From Billgrantia ethanolica (lineage in GTDB: Bacteria > Pseudomonadota > Gammaproteobacteria > Pseudomonadales > Halomonadaceae): a DNA stretch of 64,000 bases. Shown piece by piece: positions 24,806 through 34,277 of this stretch. The notes beneath the pieces are model-generated. The model ran no database searches and was not told the DNA's origin. It worked only from the letters and a program-made list of their open reading frames with translations. The translations under genes and the position numbers were made by a program. The stretch spans positions 248,001 through 312,000 of the forward strand of contig NZ_JABFTX010000003.1 of the NCBI RefSeq assembly GCF_021404305.1. Reading direction: 5' to 3'. Positions within the stretch are counted from its first letter, which is position 1. Each line of letters opens with the position of its first letter.

Positions 24806-26602
24806 TCAGGCGAGGTGATGCACTTCCTGCTGGCCGTACACCGGCGTGGGGATGCCCACCATGCGCGCCTTGAGCTGCAGCGCCAGGTAGTGGGAGTAGT
24901 GGCGCGACTGGTGCAGGTTGCCGCCGTGGAACCACAGCGCCTGCTGCTGGGTGGGCTTCCACATGTTGCGCAGTTCGCCCTCCCAGGGGCCGGGGTCCTT
25001 GGTCGTGTCGGAGCCGAGCCCCCAGCACTTGCCGACCTTGTCGGCCACCTCCTGGGAGATGATGCGCGCCGCCCAGCCGTTCATGGAGCCGTAGCCGGTG
25101 GCGTAGACGATCAGGTCGGCGGGTAGCTCGGAGCCGTCGCTGAGCGTCACCGAGCGCGGGTTGATGCGCTCGATGCCCACGCCGCTGCGCAGCTTGATGT
25201 CGCCGTTGGCCACCAGGTCGCAGGCACCCACGTCGATGTAGTAGCCGGAGCCGCGGCGTAGGTACTTGAGGAACAGCCCGGAGTCGTCGTCGCCGAAGTC
25301 GAGCATGAAGCCGGCGTCCTCCAGCTTCTTGTAGAACTCGGCATCGCGTTCGCGGATCTGGTCGAAGGCGGGGCGCTGGAAGTCGGGCAACAGCTTGTAG
25401 GGGATCGAGGCGAAGATCAGGTCGGCCTTGTCGTGGGTGATGCCGTTCTTTACCGCCTCCTCGGAGTAGAGCGGGCCGAGGGCGTGTTCCATCAGTGAGT
25501 CGGACTTGACGATGTGGGTCGAGGAGCGCTGGATCATGGTCACGTCGGCGTCGTTCTCCCACAGCGCGGCGCAGATGTCGTGGGCCGAGTTGTTGGAACC
25601 CACCACGACCACCTTCTTGCCACGGTAGGCATCCGGCCCGGGGTGCTGGCTGGAGTGCTGCTGCTCGCCTTCGAAGGTCTCGGCACCGGGAAAGTGGGGC
25701 ACGTTGGGCATGCCCGACATGCCGGTGGCCAGGATCAGCTGCTTGGGCTTGAGCGTGACTTGCTCGCCGTCGCGGTTGACGCGCACTGTCCACTCGCCGC
25801 TGGCCTCGTCGTAGCTGGCGCCCTCGCACTCGGTGGAACTCCAGTAGTTGAGTTCCATCACCTTGGTGTACATCTCCAGCCAGTCGCCGATCTTGTCCTT
25901 GGGTGCGAATACCGGCCAGTTCTCGGGGAAGGGGATGTAGGGCAGGTGGTCGTACCATACCGGGTCGTGCAGGCACAGCGACTTGTAGCGGTTGCGCCAG
26001 GCGTCGCCAGGGCGAGGGTGCTTGTCGAGCACGATGGTGGGCACGTTGAGCTGGCGCAGCCGCGCGGCGAGCCCGATACCGCCCTGTCCGCCGCCGATGA
26101 TCACGCAGTAGGGTTGGCGTATGTAGCCGAGTTCCTGGGCTTCCCGCTGGCGCGACTCGAGCCAGGTCTCGCGGGTCTTGCTGGCACCGTGTTCGGCCCC
26201 CAGGGGGCGCCTGGCACCGCGTGGCTCGGGGTGGTCCTTGAGCTCCTGCATGGTGGTCAGCAGGGTCCAGCATTTGCCGTTTTTCAGGCGCAGGTAGCCC
26301 TTGCCAAGGGCGACACCGGTCTCGAAGGTCAACCAGCCTTCGGTCACGCCGTTGGCTTCGGTGGCCTCGCCATCGAGCTGCCAGTTGGTGGGACGTGCCT
26401 CGCTCAGGGTGGCGTTGAGCATCGACTGGATGGCGTCCTTGCCTTCCAGCGTCTTGAGATTCCAGGTGAAGGCGACCAGGTCGCGCCAGTAGCACTCGTC
26501 ATTGAACAGGGCTATGACCCGTTGGATGTCGCGTTGCTCCAGTGCGCTCTCGAAGTCGCGCAGCCACTGCTGGGCGTGTTGAGTCGGCGTGGGTGTCGTC
26601 AT
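24806..26602 (-). CDS. Flavin-containing monooxygenase with N-terminal SnoaL-like domain
   Basis: 598 residues. Residues 1-130 look like a SnoaL/NTF2-type domain (FNDECYWRDLVAFTWNLKTL). Residues 160 onward form an FAD/NADPH oxidoreductase: the FAD site is VIIGGGQGGIGLAARL at about 167-182, the NADPH site is VVVGSNNSAHDICAAL, and a late conserved ATGYGSMNGW is present. The enzyme should oxygenate a small substrate at carbon, nitrogen or sulphur; the target is unknown. The divergent AcoR-type activator and the sigma-54-like promoter at 26642-26657 indicate induction by a specific compound. Confidence 0.87.
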   Translation of the reverse strand: MTTPTPTQHAQQWLRDFESALEQRDIQRVIALFNDECYWRDLVAFTWNLKTLEGKDAIQSMLNATLSEARPTNWQLDGEATEANGVTEGWLTFETGVALGKGYLRLKNGKCWTLLTTMQELKDHPEPRGARRPLGAEHGASKTRETWLESRQREAQELGYIRQPYCVIIGGGQGGIGLAARLRQLNVPTIVLDKHPRPGDAWRNRYKSLCLHDPVWYDHLPYIPFPENWPVFAPKDKIGDWLEMYTKVMELNYWSSTECEGASYDEASGEWTVRVNRDGEQVTLKPKQLILATGMSGMPNVPHFPGAETFEGEQQHSSQHPGPDAYRGKKVVVVGSNNSAHDICAALWENDADVTMIQRSSTHIVKSDSLMEHALGPLYSEEAVKNGITHDKADLIFASIPYKLLPDFQRPAFDQIRERDAEFYKKLEDAGFMLDFGDDDSGLFLKYLRRGSGYYIDVGACDLVANGDIKLRSGVGIERINPRSVTLSDGSELPADLIVYATGYGSMNGWAARIISQEVADKVGKCWGLGSDTTKDPGPWEGELRNMWKPTQQQALWFHGGNLHQSRHYSHYLALQLKARMVGIPTPVYGQQEVHHLA

Positions 26603-26641
26603 CGTTGTTCTCCGCTTGTTGTTAGGGGACGCCCTGGTCCT

Positions 26642-26657
26642 GGCAGAATCCGTGCCA
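26642..26657 (-). promoter_or_regulatory. Sigma-54 (-24/-12) promoter of the monooxygenase gene
   Basis: On the minus strand TGGCACGGATTCTGCC matches the TGGCACG-n4-TTGC consensus, with the key GG and GC exactly spaced. Transcription would begin near 26631, leaving about 29 nt of leader before ATG 26602. Confidence 0.72.
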
Positions 26658-26741
26658 GCCGCTGAGTGTGTGCGAGAAACGCTTCCAGACGATTGAAAAG
26701 CTTGGTGTTACGAGCGGGTGTCAAGCGAGGGGTAGCGTGAA

Positions 26742-26805
26742 GTGACCTGTAACGCTTGTGACAGCTGTCACGTGACGGGAGCAATGCGGGCGTTACACCT
26801 GTAAC
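26742..26805. promoter_or_regulatory. Palindromes, likely upstream activator sites of the AcoR-type protein
   Basis: GTGACAGCTGTCAC (26758-26771) is a perfect 14-bp palindrome. GTTACACCTGTAAC (26792-26805) is a second dyad of the same GT(G/T)ACA type, and a half-site TGTAAC lies at 26748-26753. They stand 100-150 bp upstream of the sigma-54 promoter, the usual distance for an enhancer-binding protein. Confidence 0.6.
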
Positions 26806-26934
26806 CCCCCCGACCAAGGGCGCAGGCGAAGCCGATTGACTCCTGCTCGGCACGGCATAGGCTGGAAGCAGGCCTGCCCTACAACAACAAGGCCACCACC
26901 GCCGGAGAGCGGCACGGCGGCACCGGAGGCAGCG

Positions 26935-28908
26935 ATGCCATTGCGTAACGAGCAACGCCAGCACATCGAGACCCTGATCCGGCTCAGCGAAGGCCAGCCG
27001 GCCGACCTGGTCGGCTGTCGGGAAGTGATCCGGCGCTCCTGGGAGCGCTGCGTCGGCGAGTACCGGCTCGACCCCGGACGCCCCCGTCCCGTGCGGGTGC
27101 TGACTCAACAGGCGCTCAAGGAGCACCGCGAGCCGGTCGACGAACTGCTGCATGTCGCGCGGGCCGGCGTCGATCAACTTTTCACCCAGATCGCCCCGCT
27201 GGGCTATGTGCTCCTGCTCACCGACCGGCAGGGCATCACTGTCGATTTCCGCGGCCAGCGCGAGCGGGAGCCGGCGCTGCGCCGGGCGGGTCTCTACCTC
27301 GGTGCCGATTGGGACGAGCGCTATGCGGGCACCTGTGCGGTGGGCACCTGCGTGCACGACGCCCAAGCCATTATCTGCCACCAGAGCGAGCACTTCGATG
27401 CCACCCACATCAGCCTGACCTGCACGGCGGCGCCAATCACCGACCCGCAGGGGCAGGTCATTGCGGTGCTGGACATCTCCGCGCTGCAGTCGCCGCGCGC
27501 CCAGGAGAGCCAGAACTTCGGCCTGCCGCTGGTCACGCTCTATGCAAGGATGATCGAGGATGCCTATTTCCTGCATCGCTATCGCCACTGCCTGATGCTG
27601 CGCTTCGATACCGCCCGCGAGTTCGTGCATCTCAATGGCCGAGGGCTGATCGCCATCGAGGAGGACGGCAGTGTGATCGCGGCCAATGGCGCCGGCCGTG
27701 CGCTGATCGACGCCCATCTGCGCCGCTGGCCGCCTTGGTCGCCGGGCTGGCAGCCTTCGGTCACCCAGCTGTTCGACGGCGAACTCGGTGAGCTGCTGGG
27801 CATTCCGACCGCCAGCGACGATGGCATTCGCGCCTTCCGGGCGCGCGCCAACGACACTACCTGCTTCGTCACTTTGGTTGAGCCGCGCGGCCGGCGCCCT
27901 ACCGCGTGTGACCTGACTCATTCGCCCACGCCGGTGCCGGCGCTAGACAGGCTCGCCTCGGACGACCCCGCCATGCATCGGGTGCTCAAGCTGGCGCGGA
28001 GGCTGCGCAACGAGGAGGTCAGCGTGTTGATCACCGGCGAGACCGGTACCGGCAAGGAGGTGCTGGCTCGGGCGCTGCACGACAGCGGTACGCGTGCCAA
28101 GGGGCCCTTTGTGGCGGTGAACTGCGCCGCGATTCCCGAATCGCTGATCGAAAGCGAACTGTTCGGCTACCTGCCCGGCGCCTTCACCGGCGGTCGCAGC
28201 AAGGGCATGCGCGGGCTGATCCAGCAGGCCGACGGCGGCACCCTTTTCCTGGATGAGATCGGCGACATGCCGCTGACGCTGCAGACCCGACTGCTGCGCG
28301 TACTGGCCGAGCGTGAAGTGATGCCGCTGGGGGCCGAAAAGGCGCTGCGTATCGATATTCGCGTGATCACCGCCACCCACCGTGACATGAGCGAGCTGAT
28401 CGCCCAGGGCGGCTTCCGCGAAGACCTCTACTACCGCCTGAACGGCGCCCAGCTGCGGCTGCCGGCGCTGCGTGAGCGGGCCGACAAGCACTATGTGATT
28501 CGCAGCGTCTACCAGGCGCTTCTTGCCGGGCGCGAGCGGGAGGTGCGCCTGCGCGCCGATGCCATGAGCGCGCTGCTGGCTCACGCCTGGCCGGGTAACA
28601 TCCGCCAGCTCAAGAACGCCCTGGCCTTCGCCCTGGCCACGGTCGAGGGCGACGAGATTACCCTTCACGACCTGCCGGAAGAGTGTCAGGGACACCTCGG
28701 CGCCGCACCGCAGACGTTCGGCGTGGTGAAGGCAGGAGAGCAGGACGGGGGCGAAGCGCTTCATGAACTGCTGCGTGCCACCGGCTGGAACGTCAGTCTC
28801 GCCGCGCGGCGACTCGGTGTTTCACGTCCCACCATCTACCGGCGCATGCGCCGCCATGGTCTGGTGCCGCCCAACTGGCGCGAGTCCGACTCGAAGCTCG
28901 AACGTTAA
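26935..28908 (+). CDS. AcoR-type sigma-54-dependent activator
   Basis: 657 residues. An N-terminal GAF-like sensor region (about 70-200) is followed by a PAS-like linker and an AAA+ domain with Walker A GETGTGK at 368-374, the sigma-54 contact loop GAFTGG at 415-420 and Walker B GGTLFLDEIGD. The C-terminus is a Fis-type helix-turn-helix (VSLAARRLGVSRPTIYRRMR). ATG 26935 is chosen for the GGAGG five bases upstream. It should activate the divergent monooxygenase gene when its ligand binds the GAF region. Confidence 0.92.
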   Translation: MPLRNEQRQHIETLIRLSEGQPADLVGCREVIRRSWERCVGEYRLDPGRPRPVRVLTQQALKEHREPVDELLHVARAGVDQLFTQIAPLGYVLLLTDRQGITVDFRGQREREPALRRAGLYLGADWDERYAGTCAVGTCVHDAQAIICHQSEHFDATHISLTCTAAPITDPQGQVIAVLDISALQSPRAQESQNFGLPLVTLYARMIEDAYFLHRYRHCLMLRFDTAREFVHLNGRGLIAIEEDGSVIAANGAGRALIDAHLRRWPPWSPGWQPSVTQLFDGELGELLGIPTASDDGIRAFRARANDTTCFVTLVEPRGRRPTACDLTHSPTPVPALDRLASDDPAMHRVLKLARRLRNEEVSVLITGETGTGKEVLARALHDSGTRAKGPFVAVNCAAIPESLIESELFGYLPGAFTGGRSKGMRGLIQQADGGTLFLDEIGDMPLTLQTRLLRVLAEREVMPLGAEKALRIDIRVITATHRDMSELIAQGGFREDLYYRLNGAQLRLPALRERADKHYVIRSVYQALLAGREREVRLRADAMSALLAHAWPGNIRQLKNALAFALATVEGDEITLHDLPEECQGHLGAAPQTFGVVKAGEQDGGEALHELLRATGWNVSLAARRLGVSRPTIYRRMRRHGLVPPNWRESDSKLER

Positions 28909-28970
28909 CACGCTATCTTTGTGGCTATTGTGTGCCTTTGCTGCCCTGAGCCTAGCGTATTGGAGCTTCC

Positions 28971-29834
28971 ATGAGCCAAGACAACGAGTACCTGCCGCCC
29001 AAGGTGTGGAAATGGGAAAAGGCCAGCGGCGGCGAGTTCGCCAACATCAATCGCCCTATCGCCGGCCCCACCCACGACAAGCCACTGCCGATGGGAAAGC
29101 ATCCGCTGCAGCTCTACTCGCTGGCCACACCCAACGGGGTGAAGGTCACGATCATGCTCGAGGAGTTGCTGGCACGCGGCCACGCAGGTGCAGAGTACGA
29201 CGCCTGGCCGATTCGCATCGGCGAGGGAGAGCAGTTCGGCAGCGGCTTCGTCGAGGTCAACCCCAACTCCAAGATCCCGGCGCTGAGGGACCACAGCACC
29301 ACGCCGCCCACCCGGGTGTTCGAGTCGGGCTCGATCCTGCTCTACCTGGCCGAGAAGTTCGGTGAGTTTTTACCCCGCGACCATGCCGGGCGCAGCGAGA
29401 CGCTGAACTGGCTGTTCTGGCAGATGGGCAGCGCGCCCTACCTGGGTGGCGGCTTCGGCCACTTCTACGCCTACGCGCCGACCAAGATCGAGTACGCCAT
29501 CGACCGTTTCGCCATGGAGGCCAAACGCCAGCTCGATGTGCTGGACCGACGCCTGGCCGAGAGTCGCTATCTCGGGGGCGATGACTACACCATTGCCGAC
29601 ATCGCCAACTGGGCCTGGTACGGGCAGCTTGCGCTCGACCGCGTCTACGACGCCGGCGAGTTCCTGCAGGTGCAGGAGTACGAGCACGTACAGCGCTGGG
29701 CCAGGGAGATCGATGCCCGGCCGGCGGTGAAGCGTGGGCGCATGGTCAATCGTACTTTCGGCCCGCTTGAACAGCAGCTGCACGAGCGCCACGATGCCAG
29801 CGATTTCGAGACCAATACCCAGGACAAGCGCTAG
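28971..29834 (+). CDS. yghU: YghU-type glutathione S-transferase
   Basis: 287 residues. It carries the extended N-terminus of the YghU/Nu-class (NEYLPPKVWKWEKASGGEF), the thioredoxin-fold region with NPNSKIPAL and ESGSILLYLAEKFG, and a helical C-terminal domain (GDDYTIADIANWAWYGQLA). YghU binds two glutathiones and reduces organic peroxides and disulphides. It follows the activator gene on the same strand after 62 bp and has its own upstream region, so co-regulation is possible but not shown. Confidence 0.92.
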   Translation: MSQDNEYLPPKVWKWEKASGGEFANINRPIAGPTHDKPLPMGKHPLQLYSLATPNGVKVTIMLEELLARGHAGAEYDAWPIRIGEGEQFGSGFVEVNPNSKIPALRDHSTTPPTRVFESGSILLYLAEKFGEFLPRDHAGRSETLNWLFWQMGSAPYLGGGFGHFYAYAPTKIEYAIDRFAMEAKRQLDVLDRRLAESRYLGGDDYTIADIANWAWYGQLALDRVYDAGEFLQVQEYEHVQRWAREIDARPAVKRGRMVNRTFGPLEQQLHERHDASDFETNTQDKR

Positions 29835-29870
29835 CCGCGGTCTTTTTCCTTCCTATCTATCGAGCAAACC

Positions 29871-30320
29871 ATGCAACCAAGACGCCTGGAACGGTGCAAC
29901 CTGCAAGCCTGTGCGGCGCTCTTCGCCCAGGTGTTCTCCTCGGCCCCCTGGAACGAGCCCTGGCATGCCGATGGCGCACTGGCGCGGCTCGAGCACTTCT
30001 TCGAATCGCCAGGTGCCGTGGGGGTGGTGGGGCTGGGTGAGGGTGAGGAGCTCGAGGGGTTTCTGCTGGGCAACCTCGAACCGTATCTGGATGGGAAACT
30101 GTTCTACCTGCGGGAGATGTGCGTGGCCACGCATCGCCAGGGGCAAGGTATCGGCTCGCAGCTCTATGGGGTGCTCGAGGAAGCGTTGGCCACCAGAGAT
30201 GTGCGTGCGGTGTACCTGGCCACGGGGCGGGACATACCCGCGGCCCGCTTCTATCAGCAGCTCGGCTTTCGCTGCAGCGAAGGGATGGCTTTCTATGCCA
30301 AGGGTTTGGGAGGAGACTGA
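29871..30320 (+). CDS. GNAT-family N-acetyltransferase
   Basis: 149 residues. The acetyl-CoA pyrophosphate loop is in REMCVATHRQGQGIGSQLYG, followed by the FYQQLGFRCSEGMAFYAK motif B region. The acceptor is unknown. It lies 36 bp after the GST gene and six bases before a second GNAT gene. Confidence 0.85.
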   Translation: MQPRRLERCNLQACAALFAQVFSSAPWNEPWHADGALARLEHFFESPGAVGVVGLGEGEELEGFLLGNLEPYLDGKLFYLREMCVATHRQGQGIGSQLYGVLEEALATRDVRAVYLATGRDIPAARFYQQLGFRCSEGMAFYAKGLGGD

Positions 30321-30326
30321 GCGCAT

Positions 30327-30896
30327 ATGAATCGGGGCGAAGCTCAAAGCCAGCAGCGAGCACGGGCGAGCCTTGAGCTCGAGCCGGCAGACCTTGCTGC
30401 GTGCCGTGGCATTGCCGAGGTGCACGTCGAAGCTTGGCGGCATGCCTACGGCGACATCGTTCCTGCTGAATACCTGGCTGGCCTCTCGGTGGCGGAGCAC
30501 GAAGCCATGTGGCGCCGCTCCCTGGCAGCGGGGAGCCCACGGCTGCTGGTGGCTCGCTCGGGCGACCGGGTTCAGGGCTTCATAGGCTTCGACGCTTCAC
30601 GAGATGAAGGCGCCGGGTCGCAGTTGGGCGAGATCTGGGTGCTCTATGTCCGGCCGGACGCCCAGCGGCTTGGCGTGGGGCGCAGGCTGTGCAGTGAGGC
30701 CTTGGCGACGCTTTTCTCCGAGGGGTTCACTTGCGTCACGCTGTGGGTGATCGTCGGCAATGACAACGCCATGCGCTTCTATCGTGCGATGGGGTTTCAG
30801 CTCGAACCGGGATCCCGCCAATCGTTCACGATTGGTGGGGCCACGGTATGGGAAGAGCGGTTCGCCATCACGCCGCGCGAGGCGCTTCTTGCCTGA
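30327..30896 (+). CDS. GNAT-family N-acetyltransferase
   Basis: 189 residues. Acetyl-CoA binding is indicated by [20 protein letters not shown] and the end by [19 protein letters not shown]. The N-terminal [16 protein letters not shown] start ([20 protein letters not shown]) is common in RimI-related proteins. It follows the first GNAT gene after six bases, so the two are co-transcribed. They are not close copies of each other. Substrate unknown. Confidence 0.85.
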   Translation: MNRGEAQSQQRARASLELEPADLAACRGIAEVHVEAWRHAYGDIVPAEYLAGLSVAEHEAMWRRSLAAGSPRLLVARSGDRVQGFIGFDASRDEGAGSQLGEIWVLYVRPDAQRLGVGRRLCSEALATLFSEGFTCVTLWVIVGNDNAMRFYRAMGFQLEPGSRQSFTIGGATVWEERFAITPREALLA

Positions 30897-30966
30897 GAGG
30901 GCATTGGCTTCCCCTGGTGGCTTCTGGCATGCTGCGTGGCCTTTCCAATCCTGCAGAGAGATCGCC

Positions 30967-31308
30967 ATGAGCGCCTTGCCCAACTGCCCCGCCTGTCACT
31001 CCGCGTACACCTACGAAGTGGCCGGCATGTACGCTTGTCCCGAGTGCGGTCACGAGTGGTCGAGCCTGACGGATGCGGGCGAGGCTGGCGACGGCAAGGT
31101 GGTGCGCGACGCCAACGGCAACGTGCTGCAGGATGGCGACAGCGTCACCGTGATCAAGGATCTCAAGGTCAAGGGAACCTCGTCGGTGGTCAAGGTGGGC
31201 ACCAAGGTGAAGGGCATCCGCCTGGTGGAGGGCGACCACGACATCGACTGCAAGATCGACGGCTTTGGGCCGATGAAGCTGAAGTCGGAGTTCGTCAAGA
31301 AGGCGTGA
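30967..31308 (+). CDS. yjdM: YjdM/PhnA-family zinc-ribbon protein
   Basis: 113 residues. An N-terminal zinc ribbon (CPACHSAY and CPECGHEW) leads into the PhnA domain with [20 protein letters not shown] and [12 protein letters not shown]. Full-length similarity to E. coli YjdM is obvious. The old name PhnA implied phosphonate use, but the family's role is not established. A terminator follows. Confidence 0.93.
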   Translation: MSALPNCPACHSAYTYEVAGMYACPECGHEWSSLTDAGEAGDGKVVRDANGNVLQDGDSVTVIKDLKVKGTSSVVKVGTKVKGIRLVEGDHDIDCKIDGFGPMKLKSEFVKKA

Positions 31309-31348
31309 AGCCCTGGGAATGCGACACGAGCTCTCCCCGTGCATGAAG

Positions 31349-31378
31349 CCGGGCGCCCGTCCTGAGGGGGGCGCCCGG
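31349..31378. terminator. Hairpin between convergent yjdM and the TPR-like gene
   Basis: CCGGGCGCCC and its complement form a 10-bp stem with a 10-base loop. There is no clear T-run, but its place between convergent stops (31308 and 31384) supports a shared terminator. Confidence 0.6.
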
Positions 31379-31383
31379 TAAGC

Positions 31384-32727
31384 TCATGCGACCTGCCGCG
31401 GCCTGTCGCCAAGGGCGCTAGCGCGGTTGAGGAACGCGCGGTTGACCGGGCTGTGCGGCTTGGCGGCCAGGCGTTCATGGGCCAAGCCCTCGGCCAGGTC
31501 GCGATAGCCACCGCGCAGAGCAGCCTCGGTCAGGGTCCAGTCGATGATGTCGCGCTGGGCGTGGCTGCCGCCGAAGGCGTTGGCGATGAAGCGTGCCGGA
31601 TGCAGACGCTCGACGGTCGTGCCGTAGTCGCCCTGCCAGAAGGCCTGGAACCCTTCCACCAGCGGCAGGCCTATCTGCTTGGCCCAGACGCTTGCCTCGC
31701 GGCTTGTCTCGCCGCTTCGCAGTGTGGCCAGCAGGCGCTCCACCTGATCGCCGCGACCCGCTCCCAGATAGGCCATGACGGCATGCCAGTCGTTGAACGG
31801 GTAGAGCCTGCCGTCGGCATGGCTGTCCCAGGCACGCGCCAGTTCGTGCCAGCGGTTGCCGACGTCCTGGCCGGTGAGCTGCAGCCGCCAGAGCAGGGCG
31901 GAGGCGTCGACCATGTCCAGCGCCATGGCACTGGTGCCCTGGCGGATCGGGCCGTCGTAGAGCGCCAGCGCCGCTTCGGTCTGGCCCAGGTCGAGGTGGC
32001 ACAGCGCACGGTGCCACCAGTTGTGCACTTGGAAGAAATTGTCGTCGCCCGACCAGTGCGGTTCACGGGCGATCATCCAGCCGATGCCATCCTCGGCGCG
32101 GCCCTGCATCTCCATGACGTGGGCAACGGCGTGGTGCGCCCAGCAGTCCAGCGGCTCTCTGTCCAGGGCGTCGCGACCGGTCGCCTCGGCCTGGGCATAG
32201 GCGCCCGTCTCCTCCAGGCCGAAAGCGTAGAAGCCAAGGACGATCGAGTAGCCCGGGATATCGGCCGGCCACTTGGGCAGCACCCGGGCAATACGGTCTC
32301 GCAGGTCGCGGGCGTTGGCGCGGTAGAAGTCGGCCAGGTGGCCGACCTGTAATGCCACCAGGTCGTGGGGATAGCGCATGTTGTGTCGGTCCAGGGTAAG
32401 CGCTGCCGCACTCCACTCCCCAGCCAACAGCTGGTCGAGGGCGGCGACATGGGAGGCCTCTCGCTCATTCAGGCGATAGGCCTTCACCGCCGCGACGTCG
32501 TCCCTGGCCGCTTGTGCGGCCTCGGGCTCGGTGGCCAGCGCGAACAGGTAGGCTCGCAGGATGCGCGCCATGGCGAAATCGGGAGCCGCCTTGATGGCCT
32601 GGTTCAGCAGCGTCACGGGATCGCCGCGGTAGAGATTGAAGGCCACTACCGCGCGAGAATAGAGATCCAGGGCTTCGGCGCTGGCTCCGGAGAGGGTATT
32701 GCCTTGACGGTCGGTCAGCATTGTCAT
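31384..32727 (-). CDS. TPR-like protein of unknown function
   Basis: 447 residues, largely alpha-helical with repeated helix pairs such as DPVTLLNQAIKAAPDFAMAR, GQTEAALALYDGPIRQG and GDYGTTVERLHPARFIANAF, as in tetratricopeptide proteins. No signal peptide or membrane segment, so cytosolic. ATG 32727 is chosen because GGAG stands five bases upstream; the open frame above it is Pro/Ala-rich non-family sequence. It is divergent from an AraC-type regulator 149 bp away, which may control it. Confidence 0.75.
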   Translation of the reverse strand: MTMLTDRQGNTLSGASAEALDLYSRAVVAFNLYRGDPVTLLNQAIKAAPDFAMARILRAYLFALATEPEAAQAARDDVAAVKAYRLNEREASHVAALDQLLAGEWSAAALTLDRHNMRYPHDLVALQVGHLADFYRANARDLRDRIARVLPKWPADIPGYSIVLGFYAFGLEETGAYAQAEATGRDALDREPLDCWAHHAVAHVMEMQGRAEDGIGWMIAREPHWSGDDNFFQVHNWWHRALCHLDLGQTEAALALYDGPIRQGTSAMALDMVDASALLWRLQLTGQDVGNRWHELARAWDSHADGRLYPFNDWHAVMAYLGAGRGDQVERLLATLRSGETSREASVWAKQIGLPLVEGFQAFWQGDYGTTVERLHPARFIANAFGGSHAQRDIIDWTLTEAALRGGYRDLAEGLAHERLAAKPHSPVNRAFLNRASALGDRPRQVA

Positions 32728-32876
32728 TGTCGCTCCATATGTCGTCGTTTCGTCGGGGCATGGCGTCGGCTGTGCCTGGTGACATGCTGCTAAACTACGA
32801 GGAGGCGCGGCGGGCGATAATGGGCGAGACGCCGGACTTATTGTTCGAGCCGCCGCCATCACGTGAGCGCTGACCA

Positions 32877-33833
32877 ATGGAGGCTTCCCTCGATGTGCTG
32901 CGCACGATCCACCTGACCGGAGGCATCTTCCTCGACGCCGAGTTCACGGCACCCTGGTGCGTGGCCGCCCAGGTTACCCCGGAAGACTGCCACCCGTTCA
33001 CGCCTCTGCCCAAGGGCATCATTGCTTACCACTACGTAAGTGCCGGGCGGCTGCTGCTGCGCGTGGGCGACGGGCTGCCGCTGGAAGTGCCGGCGGGGCA
33101 CCTGGTGGTGCTGCCACGCAACGATCCGCACGTGCTCGGCAGCCATCTGGATTGCCCGCCGGTGAGTGCCGAAGGGTTGATGCAGGCGACCGTCGAGAGC
33201 GGCATCGCACGGATCGTCTACGGGGGGCAGGGGGAAACGACACGCATCTGGTGCGGTTTCCTGCTCAGCGACACGACGACCGATCCTTTGGTCGGCCTGC
33301 TGCCGAGCGTGATGACGCTCGACGTGGCGCAAGGCGCTGCGGGAGCCTGGATCGAGAGCTCCTTCCGCTTGGCAACCCATGAGCTTGCCACCGGTGAGGT
33401 GCGCTCCCCGGCGCTGCTCTCTCGGCTGGCGGAGCTGCTGTTCATCGAAGCTGTGCACTGCTACTTGGCCAGCCTGCCGCCGGAGCAGCTCGGTTGGTTG
33501 GGCGGGTTGCGCAATCCATTCGTCAGCCGCGGTCTGGCCCTGCTGCATGACCGACCTTCCCACCACTGGACGACCGAGGCATTGGCGCGAGAGGTGGGGC
33601 TTTCCCGTTCCGCCTTTGCCGAGCGCTTCACCGAACTGGTGGGCGCGCCGCCCATGCGCTACCTGGCGGGGCTGCGCATGCAGGTGGCGGCGCGACGCCT
33701 GCGGGAGTCGCAGGATCCCATCGTGCTGATTGCCGAGCAAGTCGGATACGAATCGGAAGCCTCCTTCTCCAAGGCGTTCAAGCGCACCTTTGGCACCCCA
33801 CCGGCAACGTGGCGGCGGGTGGGGGAAGCGTAA
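32877..33833 (+). CDS. AraC-family transcriptional regulator (cupin-6 type sensor)
   Basis: 318 residues. The N-terminal cupin-like domain has the RLLLRVGDGLPLEVPAGHLV barrel strands and PRNDPHVLG. The C-terminal AraC domain reads HHWTTEALAREVGLSRSAFA, ERFTELVGAPPMRYL and EQVGYESEASFSKAFKRTFG. This layout is common among regulators of neighbouring divergent genes, here the TPR-like protein. The ligand is unknown. Confidence 0.9.
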   Translation: MEASLDVLRTIHLTGGIFLDAEFTAPWCVAAQVTPEDCHPFTPLPKGIIAYHYVSAGRLLLRVGDGLPLEVPAGHLVVLPRNDPHVLGSHLDCPPVSAEGLMQATVESGIARIVYGGQGETTRIWCGFLLSDTTTDPLVGLLPSVMTLDVAQGAAGAWIESSFRLATHELATGEVRSPALLSRLAELLFIEAVHCYLASLPPEQLGWLGGLRNPFVSRGLALLHDRPSHHWTTEALAREVGLSRSAFAERFTELVGAPPMRYLAGLRMQVAARRLRESQDPIVLIAEQVGYESEASFSKAFKRTFGTPPATWRRVGEA

Positions 33834-33987
33834 AGATGAAGGGGGTAGGCGGCTGAGAGAGGCGTTCGGAGAGGCGAGGCCGAAAGGGAACGGCCAACCG
33901 AGTCTGTCGGTCGAAGAGAGACAAATCCGGCTGCGGCAACCTGTTGCTGCCAGCCGTATCCCCCCCTGACTTGCAAGGAGTGGCGTT

Positions 33988-34206
33988 ATGATGACTCGCT
34001 TCGGAACGGTACTGTTTCTGCTTGGCCTCGGCGTAGCGATCGTGATGATCTTCCCGTTGGTCACGGCGCTGTTGATGACAGCCTTCACCGGGCTGGAGCC
34101 GACCTACTGGGGCCACTTCTTCTCGGGCAGCCTGTTTTTTCTTGCCATCGCCGGCCTGGCGTTGGCAGCCGGTGGCGGTGCGCGGCGGGTGCTTGTCCGG
34201 CATTGA
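33988..34206 (+). CDS. Small membrane protein
   Basis: 72 residues with two hydrophobic helices (about 6-30 and 45-65). CAAGGAG precedes ATG 33988 by eight bases, and a hairpin terminator follows 26 bp after the stop, so it looks like a real single-gene unit. No family recognised. Confidence 0.65.
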   Translation: MMTRFGTVLFLLGLGVAIVMIFPLVTALLMTAFTGLEPTYWGHFFSGSLFFLAIAGLALAAGGGARRVLVRH

Positions 34207-34231
34207 GCCGAGCTGAAATCGAAAACAGGCC

Positions 34232-34263
34232 AAAGCGGGGCCGGGTATACCCGGCTCCGCTTT
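34232..34263. terminator. Terminator between convergent small genes
   Basis: AAAGCGG-G-GCCGGG and CCCGGC-T-CCGCTTT pair with one mismatch around a TATA loop, followed by TGTT. It lies between stops at 34206 and 34278 of convergent genes. Confidence 0.75.
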
Positions 34264-34277
34264 GTTATGACGGCCGG

